From NCBI RefSeq assembly GCF_002222615.2, contig NZ_CP022412.2, forward strand, positions 4,402,001-4,466,000: DNA of 64,000 bases, read 5' to 3'. Made by a program: the position numbers and the translations under genes. Origin of the DNA: Bacteroides caccae (lineage in GTDB: Bacteria > Bacteroidota > Bacteroidia > Bacteroidales > Bacteroidaceae). The notes below the pieces were generated by a model, which did no database searches, had not been told where the DNA came from, and saw only the letters and a program-made list of their open reading frames with translations. Positions within the stretch are counted from its first letter, which is position 1; the number at the start of each line of letters is the position of its first letter. This document shows, one piece after another, positions 43,484 through 51,840 of the stretch.

Positions 43484-44674
43484 TTATTTTTCGATTCTTT
43501 CCACTATTTCACGGGTGAAATCTGTGGTTGAGAGAGAGGTTCCATTCGGCATAAAACGGGCAAGATCATGAGTGGCACGGGCTTCCAGAAAACTATTTTC
43601 AAGAGCTTTTTCGATAAGAGCGGCAGCTTCCGTCCAACCGAAATATCCGAGCATCATCACTGCCGAAAGAATGATCGAACAAGGATTCACAACGTTTTTA
43701 CCTGCAATGTTAGGAGCAGTCCCATGCGTTGCCTCAAAGATAGCATGGCCGGTTTTATAATTGATATTTGCTCCCGGAGCAATGCCTATGCCACCTACCA
43801 TTGCAGCCAACTGGTCAGAAACATAATCTCCGTTCAGGTTCAAAGTGGCTATTACCGAATATTCTTCGGGAATGAGCAGTGTATTTTGCAAAAATGCGTC
43901 GGCAATGCAGTCCTTTATCACTAGCCTGCCGTCCGCCAAAGCGTCACCAAACTCACGTTGCGCCAACTCATAACCCCACTTTTTAAATCCTCCTTCAGTA
44001 TATTTCATAATGTTTCCCTTATGTACCAATGTCACAGAAGGCAGATGATGATCGAGCGCATATTGACATGCAGCACGCACAAGACGTTCCGTACCTTCGC
44101 GTGAAACAGGTTTCACACCGAAAGAAGACGTTTCGGGAAAACGGACTTTCGTCACACCCATTTCATCTTTCAAAAACTTATAAAACTTCTTTGCCTCCGG
44201 AGTACCTGCTTCCCACTCAATACCTGCATAAATATCTTCCGTATTCTCACGAAACACACACATATTCACCTTCTCGGGAGCTTTCACCGGAGACTGTACT
44301 CCCTGATACCAACGAACAGGACGAAGGCAGACATATAAATCAAGTGTCTGTCGCAAAGCAACATTCAACGAACGGATTCCACCGCCAACAGGTGTAGTCA
44401 ACGGACCTTTGATTCCTACCAGATATTCCTGAAATGCCTGCATCGTTTCTTCCGGAAGCCACGAACCTGTTTCATTGAAAGCACGTTCTCCAGCCAGCAC
44501 TTCCAGCCATTCAATATGACGTTTACCCCCATAAGCTTTCCGAACGGCTGCATCTACTATAATCTGCATGGAAGGAGTCACCTCAGCCCCTACCCCGTCT
44601 CCTGTAATGTAAGGTACGGTAGGCACATCAGGCACTAATAGCGTACTATCTTTTTGTATGGTTATTTTGCTCAT
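43484..44674 (-). CDS. icd: Isocitrate dehydrogenase, probably NADP-dependent
   Basis: The 396-aa protein has the isocitrate-binding [18 protein letters not shown] (around 103-120), the metal/substrate region [15 protein letters not shown] (around 140-154) and the nucleotide region [18 protein letters not shown] (around 314-331). Following residues TAPNIAG and ILSAVMML match the E. coli Icd type. It oxidatively decarboxylates isocitrate to 2-oxoglutarate. NADP use is suggested by overall type, not proven. It starts 47 bp after acn. Confidence 0.93.
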   Translation of the reverse strand: MSKITIQKDSTLLVPDVPTVPYITGDGVGAEVTPSMQIIVDAAVRKAYGGKRHIEWLEVLAGERAFNETGSWLPEETMQAFQEYLVGIKGPLTTPVGGGIRSLNVALRQTLDLYVCLRPVRWYQGVQSPVKAPEKVNMCVFRENTEDIYAGIEWEAGTPEAKKFYKFLKDEMGVTKVRFPETSSFGVKPVSREGTERLVRAACQYALDHHLPSVTLVHKGNIMKYTEGGFKKWGYELAQREFGDALADGRLVIKDCIADAFLQNTLLIPEEYSVIATLNLNGDYVSDQLAAMVGGIGIAPGANINYKTGHAIFEATHGTAPNIAGKNVVNPCSIILSAVMMLGYFGWTEAAALIEKALENSFLEARATHDLARFMPNGTSLSTTDFTREIVERIEK

Positions 44675-44721
44675 TTCTTTTTTCTTTATAAATAACAGTT
44701 TTAAAAAGATTTACTTCAATT

Positions 44722-46965
44722 TTATCTCGCATTCAAGGCGGAACCAGCACGGAACCAGCCTATCTGTTGTTCGTTGTATGTATGTTGCACTTCAAAACTT
44801 TCTTTTGTTCCGTCTTCGTGGTGAAGAACGACTGTCAGATTATGTCCCGGCATAAAGTCTACCAAACCAGTGACGGAAAGCATATCGTGTTCCTGAATTT
44901 TATCATAATCCGCCTTGTCAACAAAAGTAATGGCAAGCATTCCTTGCTTCTTCAGATTCGTTTCGTGAATACGGGCGAAACTCTTGGCTAGGATCACACG
45001 GACATTCAGAAAGCGCGGCTCCATTGCTGCGTGTTCACGACTGGAACCTTCTCCATAGTTTTCTTCAGCGACTACAATAGAAGAAATCCCTTCGGACTTA
45101 TACATCTTTGCCGTTCCGGAGACTGTTCCATAAGTATTTGTAGAACGGTTCCAGACCTTGTTCGTTTCGCCATTGAAGACATTGACAGCTCCCATTAACA
45201 TATTATCCGAGATATTTTCCAAATGACCACGGAAACGGAGCCATGGTCCCGCCATAGAAATATGGTCGGTTGTACATTTACCTTGGGCTTTTATCAACAG
45301 AGGCATATTAAGCAAATCAGTCCCGTCCCAAGCGGGAAAAGGTGTTAAAAGTTGCAGGCGCTGTGAGTCCGACTTCACCTTGATTTCCGTTTTAGCTCCA
45401 CCCGGCGCGATATATCCGACATTACCCGGCGTAAATCCTCTCATCGGGAGTTCGTTTCCCACAGGTTCGGATAGTTTCACTTTCTCACCGTCATGATTGA
45501 CTAATCTGTCCTTCAAAGGGTTGAAACAGAGGTCGCCGGCAATAGTCAGTGCCATTGTCAATTCAGGAGAAGCAACAAAGGCATAAGTATTCGGATTACC
45601 ATCCGCACGCTTGGCAAAGTTACGGTTAAAGGAAGTCACGATTGAATTTTTCCGTGTCGGGTCATCGGTATGACGTTTCCACTGACCAATGCAAGGACCA
45701 CAGGCATTTGCCATAATCGTTGCACCGATCTGTTCAAAAGTCTCAATCATTCCGTCTCTTTCGGCGGTAGCGCGAATCTGTTCTGAGCCCGGATTTACAA
45801 TCAACGGAGAAGCAACACTCAGATTCTTTTCCGCTACCTGTTTTGCCAAAGAAGCAGCACGACTCAAATCCTGATAAGAGGAGTTAGTACACGAACCAAT
45901 CAGTCCGACTTCCATTTTACGAGGATAACCGTTCAACAATACTTTTTCCGCAAACTCGGAGATAGGAGTAGCCGCATCCGGCGTGAAAGGTCCATTAATA
46001 TAAGGTTCAAGTTCGGACAAGTCGATTTCAATGACACGGTCGTAATATTTTAAAGGTTCATCCGTCACAACTTCGTCGGCACGGAGATCAGCTTCCACAG
46101 ACTCTGCCAAATCGACAATACGATCTCTTCCGGTAGCTCGTAAATAAGTCACCATACGCCCGTCGAAAGGGAAAAGTGAAGTAGTAGCTCCTACTTCCGC
46201 TCCCATATTACAGATAGTAGCTTTTCCGGTAGCGGAAAGTGATTCGGTTCCCGGACCGAAATATTCAATGATTGCATTAGTGCCTCCCTTTACGGTCAAT
46301 ATTCCTGCCAGCTTCAAAATAACATCTTTCGGAGATGTCCAGCCGCTTAGTTTTCCGGTCAAATGAACACCTATAATTTTCGGCATTTTCAATTCCCACT
46401 CCATACCTGTCATTACGTCTACGGCGTCTGCACCGCCTACACCGATAGCCACCATACCCAAACCACCGGCATTAGGTGTATGTGAGTCTGTTCCTACCAT
46501 CATGCCGCCAGGAAAAGCATAGTTCTCGAGTACTACCTGGTGAATGATACCCGCTCCCGGTTTCCAAAAACCAATGCCATAACGGGAGGATACGTCGCGG
46601 AGGAAATCATACACTTCTTCGTTTGTTTTAGTCGCAGTAAGTATATCCTCTTTTGCGCCCTTATAAGCCTGTATCAAGTGGTCACAGTGTACGGTAGAAG
46701 GCACAGCCACCTTTTCCTTGCCCGCATTCATAAATTGGAGCAAAGCCATTTGGGCAGTTGCATCCTGCATAGCCACGCGGTCAGGACGAAAGTTTACGTA
46801 GTCTTCTCCTCTCTTGTAGTCTTTCACATCGGCGGCATCATAAAGATGCGCATACAGAATTTTCTCGGCTAACGTCAGGGGGCGTTTCAAGATCCCCCGC
46901 ACATGTTCTACTTTCCCTTTATAGGCGCTGTAGAATGCTTCTAGCATAGTCATATCATATACCAT
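44722..46965 (-). CDS. acn: Aconitate hydratase
   Basis: The 747-aa protein isomerises citrate to isocitrate. The 4Fe-4S cysteines are in [14 protein letters not shown] (around 355) and ACGPCIGQW (around 418-426). [20 protein letters not shown] (around 160) and [14 protein letters not shown] (around 620) are family motifs. Its size and sequence style match mitochondrial-type aconitase. It is the first gene of the operon. A 13-bp palindrome (47003-47015) lies 38 bp upstream, between it and the divergent helicase gene. No TAnnTTTG box is seen, so the promoter may be activator-dependent. Confidence 0.94.
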   Translation of the reverse strand: MVYDMTMLEAFYSAYKGKVEHVRGILKRPLTLAEKILYAHLYDAADVKDYKRGEDYVNFRPDRVAMQDATAQMALLQFMNAGKEKVAVPSTVHCDHLIQAYKGAKEDILTATKTNEEVYDFLRDVSSRYGIGFWKPGAGIIHQVVLENYAFPGGMMVGTDSHTPNAGGLGMVAIGVGGADAVDVMTGMEWELKMPKIIGVHLTGKLSGWTSPKDVILKLAGILTVKGGTNAIIEYFGPGTESLSATGKATICNMGAEVGATTSLFPFDGRMVTYLRATGRDRIVDLAESVEADLRADEVVTDEPLKYYDRVIEIDLSELEPYINGPFTPDAATPISEFAEKVLLNGYPRKMEVGLIGSCTNSSYQDLSRAASLAKQVAEKNLSVASPLIVNPGSEQIRATAERDGMIETFEQIGATIMANACGPCIGQWKRHTDDPTRKNSIVTSFNRNFAKRADGNPNTYAFVASPELTMALTIAGDLCFNPLKDRLVNHDGEKVKLSEPVGNELPMRGFTPGNVGYIAPGGAKTEIKVKSDSQRLQLLTPFPAWDGTDLLNMPLLIKAQGKCTTDHISMAGPWLRFRGHLENISDNMLMGAVNVFNGETNKVWNRSTNTYGTVSGTAKMYKSEGISSIVVAEENYGEGSSREHAAMEPRFLNVRVILAKSFARIHETNLKKQGMLAITFVDKADYDKIQEHDMLSVTGLVDFMPGHNLTVVLHHEDGTKESFEVQHTYNEQQIGWFRAGSALNAR

Positions 46966-47002
46966 ATTACTTTTTGTTTTTTTAGTCTATCTATTAAAAT
47001 AA

Positions 47003-47015
47003 CGAACGGCGTTCG
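47003..47015. promoter_or_regulatory. Palindrome between acn and the helicase gene, possible operator
   Basis: CGAACG-G-CGTTCG is a perfect palindrome with a single central base. It lies 38-50 bp upstream of acn and 52-64 bp upstream of the helicase -7 box. A regulator binding here could affect both genes. Confidence 0.45.
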
Positions 47016-47066
47016 AGGATTGTTTAACAAAATGAAATATTTTTTCTATCCAAAAAGAAGATTCGT

Positions 47067-47074
47067 TACCTTTG
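47067..47074 (+). promoter_or_regulatory. -7 box of the helicase gene
   Basis: TACCTTTG fits TAnnTTTG and lies 8 bp before the ATG at 47083, implying a very short or leaderless-like 5' end. TTTTTC at 47041-47046 lies at -33 distance. Confidence 0.5.
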
Positions 47075-47082
47075 CACCTATT

Positions 47083-48975
47083 ATGAATAATAATTCGAAA
47101 AGCCCGGTCTCCGACCTTCAGTACCAGCAACTCCTGCTACGCATGGAGTATGAATACGAGAAAGAGGAATTCAAGCGACAAACCGAAACAATGGGTATTG
47201 CCCGTAAAGTGAAACGCGGTCTGTGCTGGTATCCCGTCTCTCCCGGTCGAAGCTACTACAATTCTCTGAATCAACTTGTAATAGATATTACACGGACCGA
47301 AAATAAAGAGATAGAACACTCTTTCGAGTTTGGTCGCCCCGTCTGTTTTTTCCACCAGTCTTTCGACGGAAAAGTGAAATATATGAATTTTATTGCTACC
47401 GTCAGTTACGCAGACGAAGAAAGAATGGTAGTGGTTTTACCTGGTGCAGGGGCAGTTATAGAGTTACAAGCGGACAGTTCATTAGGTATACAACTTTATT
47501 TTGATGAAACATCCTACCGGACAATGTTCGAAGCATTAGAAGATGCAATCCGAGCCAAAGGTAACCGCCTCTCAGAACTGCGTGATATCTTGCTGGGAAC
47601 GCAAAATCCCGGATTCCGTGAATTATACCCTGTCCGTTTTCCATGGCTGAACAGTACACAGGAGACAGCCGTCAACAAAGTATTATGCACGCGTGATGTC
47701 GCCATTGTCCACGGCCCTCCGGGAACAGGAAAAACAACCACGCTCGTCGAAGCGATTTATGAAACGCTGCACCGGGAACCGCAAGTACTTGTCTGCGCTC
47801 AAAGCAACACTGCTGTAGACTGGATAAGTGAAAAACTGGTAGACCGTGGCGTACCAGTTCTCCGCATCGGCAACCCTACACGAGTAAATGATAAAATGTT
47901 ATCATTTACTTACGAGCGCCGTTTCGAAAGCCATCCCGCCTATCCCGAGCTTTGGGGAATCCGAAAATCAATCCGTGAAACGGGCAGCCGGATGCGCAAA
48001 GGTAGTTATTCCGAACGGGAGGGTATGCGCAGCCGCATGAGCCGCCTCCGTGACCGTGCTACTGAACTGGAAATACAAATTAACACCGACCTTTTCGACA
48101 GTGCCCGTGTAATTGCTTCAACATTGGTCAGTAGTAACCACCGCCTACTCAACGGCCGACGTTTCCCTACCCTGTTTATAGATGAAGCTGCCCAAGCACT
48201 CGAAGCAGCCTGCTGGATTGCCATTCGCAAAGCTGACCGAGTGATTCTTGCCGGAGACCACTGTCAACTCCCTCCTACTATCAAATGTATCGAAGCCGCC
48301 CGTAGCGGACTGGATCACACACTAATGGAGAAAGTGGTACATAAGAAACCTTCTGCTGTCTCACTGCTCAAAATGCAATACCGAATGCACGAATCAATCA
48401 TGCGTTTTCCTTCCGAATGGTTTTACCACGGAGAATTGGAAGCTGCACCGGAAGTGCGTTACCGGAGCATTCTCGATTTCGACACGCCTATGAACTGGAT
48501 AGATACCTCTGAAATGGATTTTCATGAGGAATTTGTAGGTGAGAGTTTCGGACGCATCAATAAACAGGAAGCCAACCTGCTTCTCCAGGAATTGGAGGCA
48601 TACATCAACCGGATCGGAAAAGCAAGAATATTGGACGAAAAGATTGATTTCGGATTGATTTCGCCTTATAAAGCACAAGTACAATATCTAAGGAGTAAAA
48701 TTAAAGTAAGCAGCTTTCTACGTCCTTTCCGTAGCCTTATCACGGTCAACACAGTAGACGGCTTTCAAGGACAAGAACGGGATGTTATCTTTATCAGCCT
48801 TGTTCGTGCAAACGAGGACGGACAAATAGGATTTCTGAACGACCTGAGGAGGATGAACGTGGCTATCACCCGTGCCCGTATGAAACTGGTCATTCTCGGA
48901 GATGCCGTCACACTTACCAAGCATCCTTTTTATAAGAGATTGATGTCATTCATAAAAAAAGAGGATTATGAGTAA
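47083..48975 (+). CDS. UPF1-like superfamily 1 DNA/RNA helicase
   Basis: The 630-aa protein has Walker A GPPGTGKTTT (around 211-220) and Walker B LFIDEAAQALEAA (around 365). LAGDHCQLPPT (around 388), KMQYRMHESIM (around 429) and the C-terminal VDGFQGQERDVIFISLVR and MNVAITRARMKL complete the SF1B helicase set. An N-terminal beta-rich region (about 30-190) corresponds to domain 1B of IGHMBP2-like proteins. Such proteins unwind nucleic acid 5'-3'; the cellular role is unknown. ATG at 47083 is chosen because the promoter box lies inside the longer frame starting at 47020. The terminator hairpin overlaps its last codons. Confidence 0.9.
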   Translation: MNNNSKSPVSDLQYQQLLLRMEYEYEKEEFKRQTETMGIARKVKRGLCWYPVSPGRSYYNSLNQLVIDITRTENKEIEHSFEFGRPVCFFHQSFDGKVKYMNFIATVSYADEERMVVVLPGAGAVIELQADSSLGIQLYFDETSYRTMFEALEDAIRAKGNRLSELRDILLGTQNPGFRELYPVRFPWLNSTQETAVNKVLCTRDVAIVHGPPGTGKTTTLVEAIYETLHREPQVLVCAQSNTAVDWISEKLVDRGVPVLRIGNPTRVNDKMLSFTYERRFESHPAYPELWGIRKSIRETGSRMRKGSYSEREGMRSRMSRLRDRATELEIQINTDLFDSARVIASTLVSSNHRLLNGRRFPTLFIDEAAQALEAACWIAIRKADRVILAGDHCQLPPTIKCIEAARSGLDHTLMEKVVHKKPSAVSLLKMQYRMHESIMRFPSEWFYHGELEAAPEVRYRSILDFDTPMNWIDTSEMDFHEEFVGESFGRINKQEANLLLQELEAYINRIGKARILDEKIDFGLISPYKAQVQYLRSKIKVSSFLRPFRSLITVNTVDGFQGQERDVIFISLVRANEDGQIGFLNDLRRMNVAITRARMKLVILGDAVTLTKHPFYKRLMSFIKKEDYE

Positions 48976-48985
48976 TCCTCTTTTT
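48956..48985 (+). terminator. Terminator overlapping the helicase stop codon
   Basis: AAAAAGAGGATTA (48956-48968) and TAATCCTCTTTTT (48973-48985) pair perfectly around a 4-nt loop. The stop codon TAA (48973-48975) begins the right arm, so the left arm is coding. A/T runs on both sides make it bidirectional. Confidence 0.85.
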
Positions 48986-49272
48986 ATCAAAGCCCCTTTT
49001 CTCACGAGAAAGAACTTTTTTAACACAAACAAAACAAACAATGTTTTCTGTCTTATATACCCTTTTTATCTTTCGCCACATCAGACTCAAGTCTTGGAAT
49101 TAAAAATTCGAGATATTCTATCAATCGGCTTTTTCTTACCAGCAAAGAACTGTTGGTCTAACAAACACTTATAAACAGATATTGGGATATAGGAAATATA
49201 TATATTTTACGTTCTTATTCCGGTATTTCATTTTTATAGTAGTTCTTCATTATTGCAACTTGTTTTATTTTG
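48986..49272 (-). ncRNA. Candidate small transcript in a gene-free stretch
   Basis: This roughly 290-bp stretch has no convincing gene. On the minus strand it lies between a TATCTTTG -7 box (49279-49286) and the bidirectional hairpin at 48956-48985, so a transcript of about 300 nt is possible. GGCAAC and GTTGC near its 5' end could pair. An 11-codon frame (MKNYYKNEIPE, 49215-49250) is present, but a coding role is not supported. This is a prediction from boundaries only. Confidence 0.25.
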
Positions 49273-49278
49273 TTGCCA

Positions 49279-49286
49279 CAAAGATA
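49279..49286 (-). promoter_or_regulatory. Orphan -7 box pointing into a gene-free stretch
   Basis: TATCTTTG on the minus strand fits TAnnTTTG. No -33 at standard spacing. The nearest annotated minus-strand gene end (ilvC) is upstream, and no gene follows. Confidence 0.4.
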
Positions 49287-49333
49287 ACAACAAACTTGCA
49301 TTATTTCTCTATAAAGACGGGGATATTTTGAAA

Positions 49334-49366
49334 AAAAGACGGAAAGAGTGTTTCTTCCCGTCTTTT
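49334..49366 (-). terminator. Terminator of the ilv operon
   Basis: AAAAGACGGAAAGA (49334-49347) and TCTTCCCGTCTTTT (49353-49366) pair with one mismatch. On the minus strand a TTTTTTT run follows. It lies 24 bp past the ilvC stop. Confidence 0.85.
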
Positions 49367-49389
49367 TACGACATATATATTCAATCTGA

Positions 49390-50433
49390 TTAGTTATTTT
49401 CAGGGCGAAGTTTGCGTACTGTTACAGCAGTCTGCCACATCTCGCTTTCGCGCAATGCTTTCAGTTCCACTTCCAGTTTCTCACGATAATCCGGTTTAGA
49501 GTTGGAATCAATAGAAATCTGTGCTTCGTTACCAGTCTTAACGCTGTGATACAACTTTTCAACTACCGGTTTGATAGCATCGTGGAAGGGCCCCATCCAG
49601 TCGAGGGCACCACGTTGAGCAGTAGTAGAACAATTAGCGTACATCCAGTCCATACCGTTCTTTGCAAACAACGGCATCAAGGACTGAGTCAGTTCTTCCA
49701 CTGTTTCGTTGAATGCTTCAGAAGGAGTGTGACCGTTTTCACGCAATACTTCGTATTGTGCCAACAGCAAACCTTGGATTGCACCCATTAGCGAACCACG
49801 TTCACCTGTCAAATCGGAAGTAGCTTCTCGTTGGAAAGTTGTTTCGAACAGATAACCAGAACCGATACCAATGCCCAAAGCGATTGTCTTTTCATAAGCT
49901 TTGCCCGTAGCATCCTGATAGATAGCGTAAGAAGAGTTCAGGCCACGACCTTCGAGAAACATAGTACGCAATGAAGTACCTGATCCTTTAGGTGCGACCA
50001 TGATTACATCGATATCAGCAGGAGGAACTACACCTGTACGATCGTTCCAAGTGATAGCAAAACCATGAGAGAAATAAAGAGCTTTTCCTGCAGTCAGATA
50101 AGGCTTGATAGTAGGCCATACAGACATTACTGCTGCGTCAGACAACAGACACATTACGATAGTACCTTTCTCGCAAGCTTCTTCAATGCCGAACAAAGTC
50201 TCGCCCGGAACCCAGCCGTCTGCTACTGCTTTATCATATGTTTTTCCCGGACGTTGACCAACGATAACATTGAAACCGTTATCACGCAGGTTCAATGCCT
50301 GACCGGGACCTTGTACACCATAACCGATTACAGCGATTGTTTCATCTTTCAATACTTCACGAGCCTTTTCCAAAGGAAATTCGTCACGGATTACTACATT
50401 TTCAATAGTACCGCCAAAATTCAACTGTGCCAT
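49390..50433 (-). CDS. ilvC: Ketol-acid reductoisomerase
   Basis: The 347-aa protein carries out the second step of valine and isoleucine synthesis, using NAD(P)H and magnesium. The cofactor loop is AVIGYGVQGPGQALNLRDNG (around 34-53), and VGQRPGKTYDKA follows. The C-terminal metal-binding region includes DLTGERGSLMGA (around 207, Asp and Glu ligands) and the later FNETVEELTQSLMP. It closes the operon after the thioesterase gene and is followed by a terminator. The residue pattern after GQR may set NADPH versus NADH preference, which I cannot call. Confidence 0.95.
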   Translation of the reverse strand: MAQLNFGGTIENVVIRDEFPLEKAREVLKDETIAVIGYGVQGPGQALNLRDNGFNVIVGQRPGKTYDKAVADGWVPGETLFGIEEACEKGTIVMCLLSDAAVMSVWPTIKPYLTAGKALYFSHGFAITWNDRTGVVPPADIDVIMVAPKGSGTSLRTMFLEGRGLNSSYAIYQDATGKAYEKTIALGIGIGSGYLFETTFQREATSDLTGERGSLMGAIQGLLLAQYEVLRENGHTPSEAFNETVEELTQSLMPLFAKNGMDWMYANCSTTAQRGALDWMGPFHDAIKPVVEKLYHSVKTGNEAQISIDSNSKPDYREKLEVELKALRESEMWQTAVTVRKLRPENN

Positions 50434-50498
50434 TTTCTTTTTTGTTTTTAGTTTTGGGGACTTACGCCACCCGTTATTAATTGATTTTATATTCTATG

Positions 50499-51242
50499 TT
50501 ATTCAAATATCACTTTCGAACGGCAAACGACTTCACTACCGTTTTTCTTCACTTCTACATGAAACTCGTTTGAATTAGCCTCGTCGCAGAAAAAAGAGAG
50601 TTCATCACCGAAATAACTTTCGGCTACGTATGCCATTTCAAAGCGGCGGATTCGTTTCGTCTTGTACAAGTCAATCGGAAACAAATCAAGGATATGCTCG
50701 ATATAGCGGATACTATTTACATGACCGTTAATGTCAATGTCACTGTACTTTGCCGTCAGGGTAGCTACCGGCCGGTCGCTCGTCACTTTGATGCGCGAAG
50801 GTTTTTCAATAGGGCAAGGTTCGTCACATACGTAGTCTACGATACTTCCTCCGTGTAAGGTCAGCAAATCTGCCGGTTTGCGGGTATTGAGACTAATCAT
50901 TGCCCATACAGAACGTGCGTATCCGATCTTTTTCCCATCTTTATTAATAATAGCGAAATTACGGTCAGTAAACAGACGATAGACATTTTCCACCCATGTC
51001 TGAACCGAGAAATTCTCGTATTGATAAGGCATTTCGTCTAATTCTACAGCCAGGCGCGAGAGCACCCATGTGTAGTTATCTTCGTTCAGTGTCGCAATAC
51101 CAAAGCCACGGTCACTTGCATGAAAACCTGCACAATTCAGTAGATGATTTCCCAACACCCCCATAGTCAGGCGACCGTTAAAGTCTACATGGAAAGGTTC
51201 CGCCACAAACTGATAAGTTCCTATTTTATTTTCTTCACTCAT
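50499..51242 (-). CDS. Acyl-ACP thioesterase
   Basis: The 247-aa protein is a double-hotdog acyl-ACP thioesterase of the FatA/FatB type found in bacteria: FHVDFNGRLTMGVLGNHLLNCAG (cut across residues 17-39) and ATLTAKYSDIDINGHVNSIRYIEHILD (cut across about 155-181; NGHVNSIRYIEHILD holds the conserved Asn/His pair). It releases fatty acids from acyl carrier protein. Its start codon shares one base with the ilvN stop. Its place inside the ilv operon suggests a link between branched-chain amino acid precursors and branched fatty acids, but this is inference. Confidence 0.88.
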   Translation of the reverse strand: MSEENKIGTYQFVAEPFHVDFNGRLTMGVLGNHLLNCAGFHASDRGFGIATLNEDNYTWVLSRLAVELDEMPYQYENFSVQTWVENVYRLFTDRNFAIINKDGKKIGYARSVWAMISLNTRKPADLLTLHGGSIVDYVCDEPCPIEKPSRIKVTSDRPVATLTAKYSDIDINGHVNSIRYIEHILDLFPIDLYKTKRIRRFEMAYVAESYFGDELSFFCDEANSNEFHVEVKKNGSEVVCRSKVIFE

Positions 51243-51805
51243 TATTCCTGTAGGTTTTTACTTTCGTTATATTTTGCCTCCCGTCCGTCGAGGAACTCAT
51301 TCACCCGTTCAAAACAACTGGTGGTAATCGCCACACGCCCCGAACGAACAAACTGCAAAACACAATTCAATACCCGGAGTTCACCGTAAAGCGAGGTTAT
51401 ATCTTCACTCATCCCGTTCTTCTCAACAATGGAAAATACCGGATTTACTTCCACTATACGAGCATTGTATCGACGGATTAACTTGGACGCTTCCGGATTC
51501 TCCTGAAAAGCAGGAGTAGACACCTTATATAATGCGATTTCATGGAAATATATTTCATCTTCCGTGAAGTAATGCGCCTGAATCACGTCGATTTTCTTCT
51601 CTATCTGTTTCACTACCTTCTCAATAGTGTCCTTATCTGTCCAAGCTGTGATTGTATATTTATGCACACCTTTGATAGATGAAGCAGAAACATTCAAACT
51701 TTCGATATTGATCTGCCGACGGGTAAATACAGCCGTCACCTGATTCAGCAATCCGGCAATATTCTCAGAATGAACAATGATTGTATATAATATTTTATCA
51801 CTCAT
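51242..51805 (-). CDS. ilvN: Acetolactate synthase small (regulatory) subunit
   Basis: The product, 187 aa from ATG at 51805, starts MSDKILYTIIVHSENIAGLL. This is an ACT domain with the NIAGLLNQVTAVFTRR segment for valine feedback. The C-terminal half is the second regulatory domain. It binds and stimulates the large subunit encoded just upstream. The frame is open further upstream, but those residues overlap ilvB and do not resemble the family. It is coupled to the thioesterase gene by a TAATG overlap. Confidence 0.93.
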   Translation of the reverse strand: MSDKILYTIIVHSENIAGLLNQVTAVFTRRQINIESLNVSASSIKGVHKYTITAWTDKDTIEKVVKQIEKKIDVIQAHYFTEDEIYFHEIALYKVSTPAFQENPEASKLIRRYNARIVEVNPVFSIVEKNGMSEDITSLYGELRVLNCVLQFVRSGRVAITTSCFERVNEFLDGREAKYNESKNLQE

Positions 51806-51840
51806 AACTTTAAATTTTAAATACGAACTCTCAACTTCCC

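Noticed and set aside
47020..47082. Longer N-terminus for the helicase (start at 47020)
   Set aside because: The added stretch contains the TACCTTTG promoter box and its residues do not resemble the family; the ATG at 47083 is preferred.
49060..49180. Short minus-strand frame near 49.1 kb ending in a Lys-rich peptide
   Set aside because: There is no ATG in a suitable place and no family recognised; a non-coding transcript is as likely.
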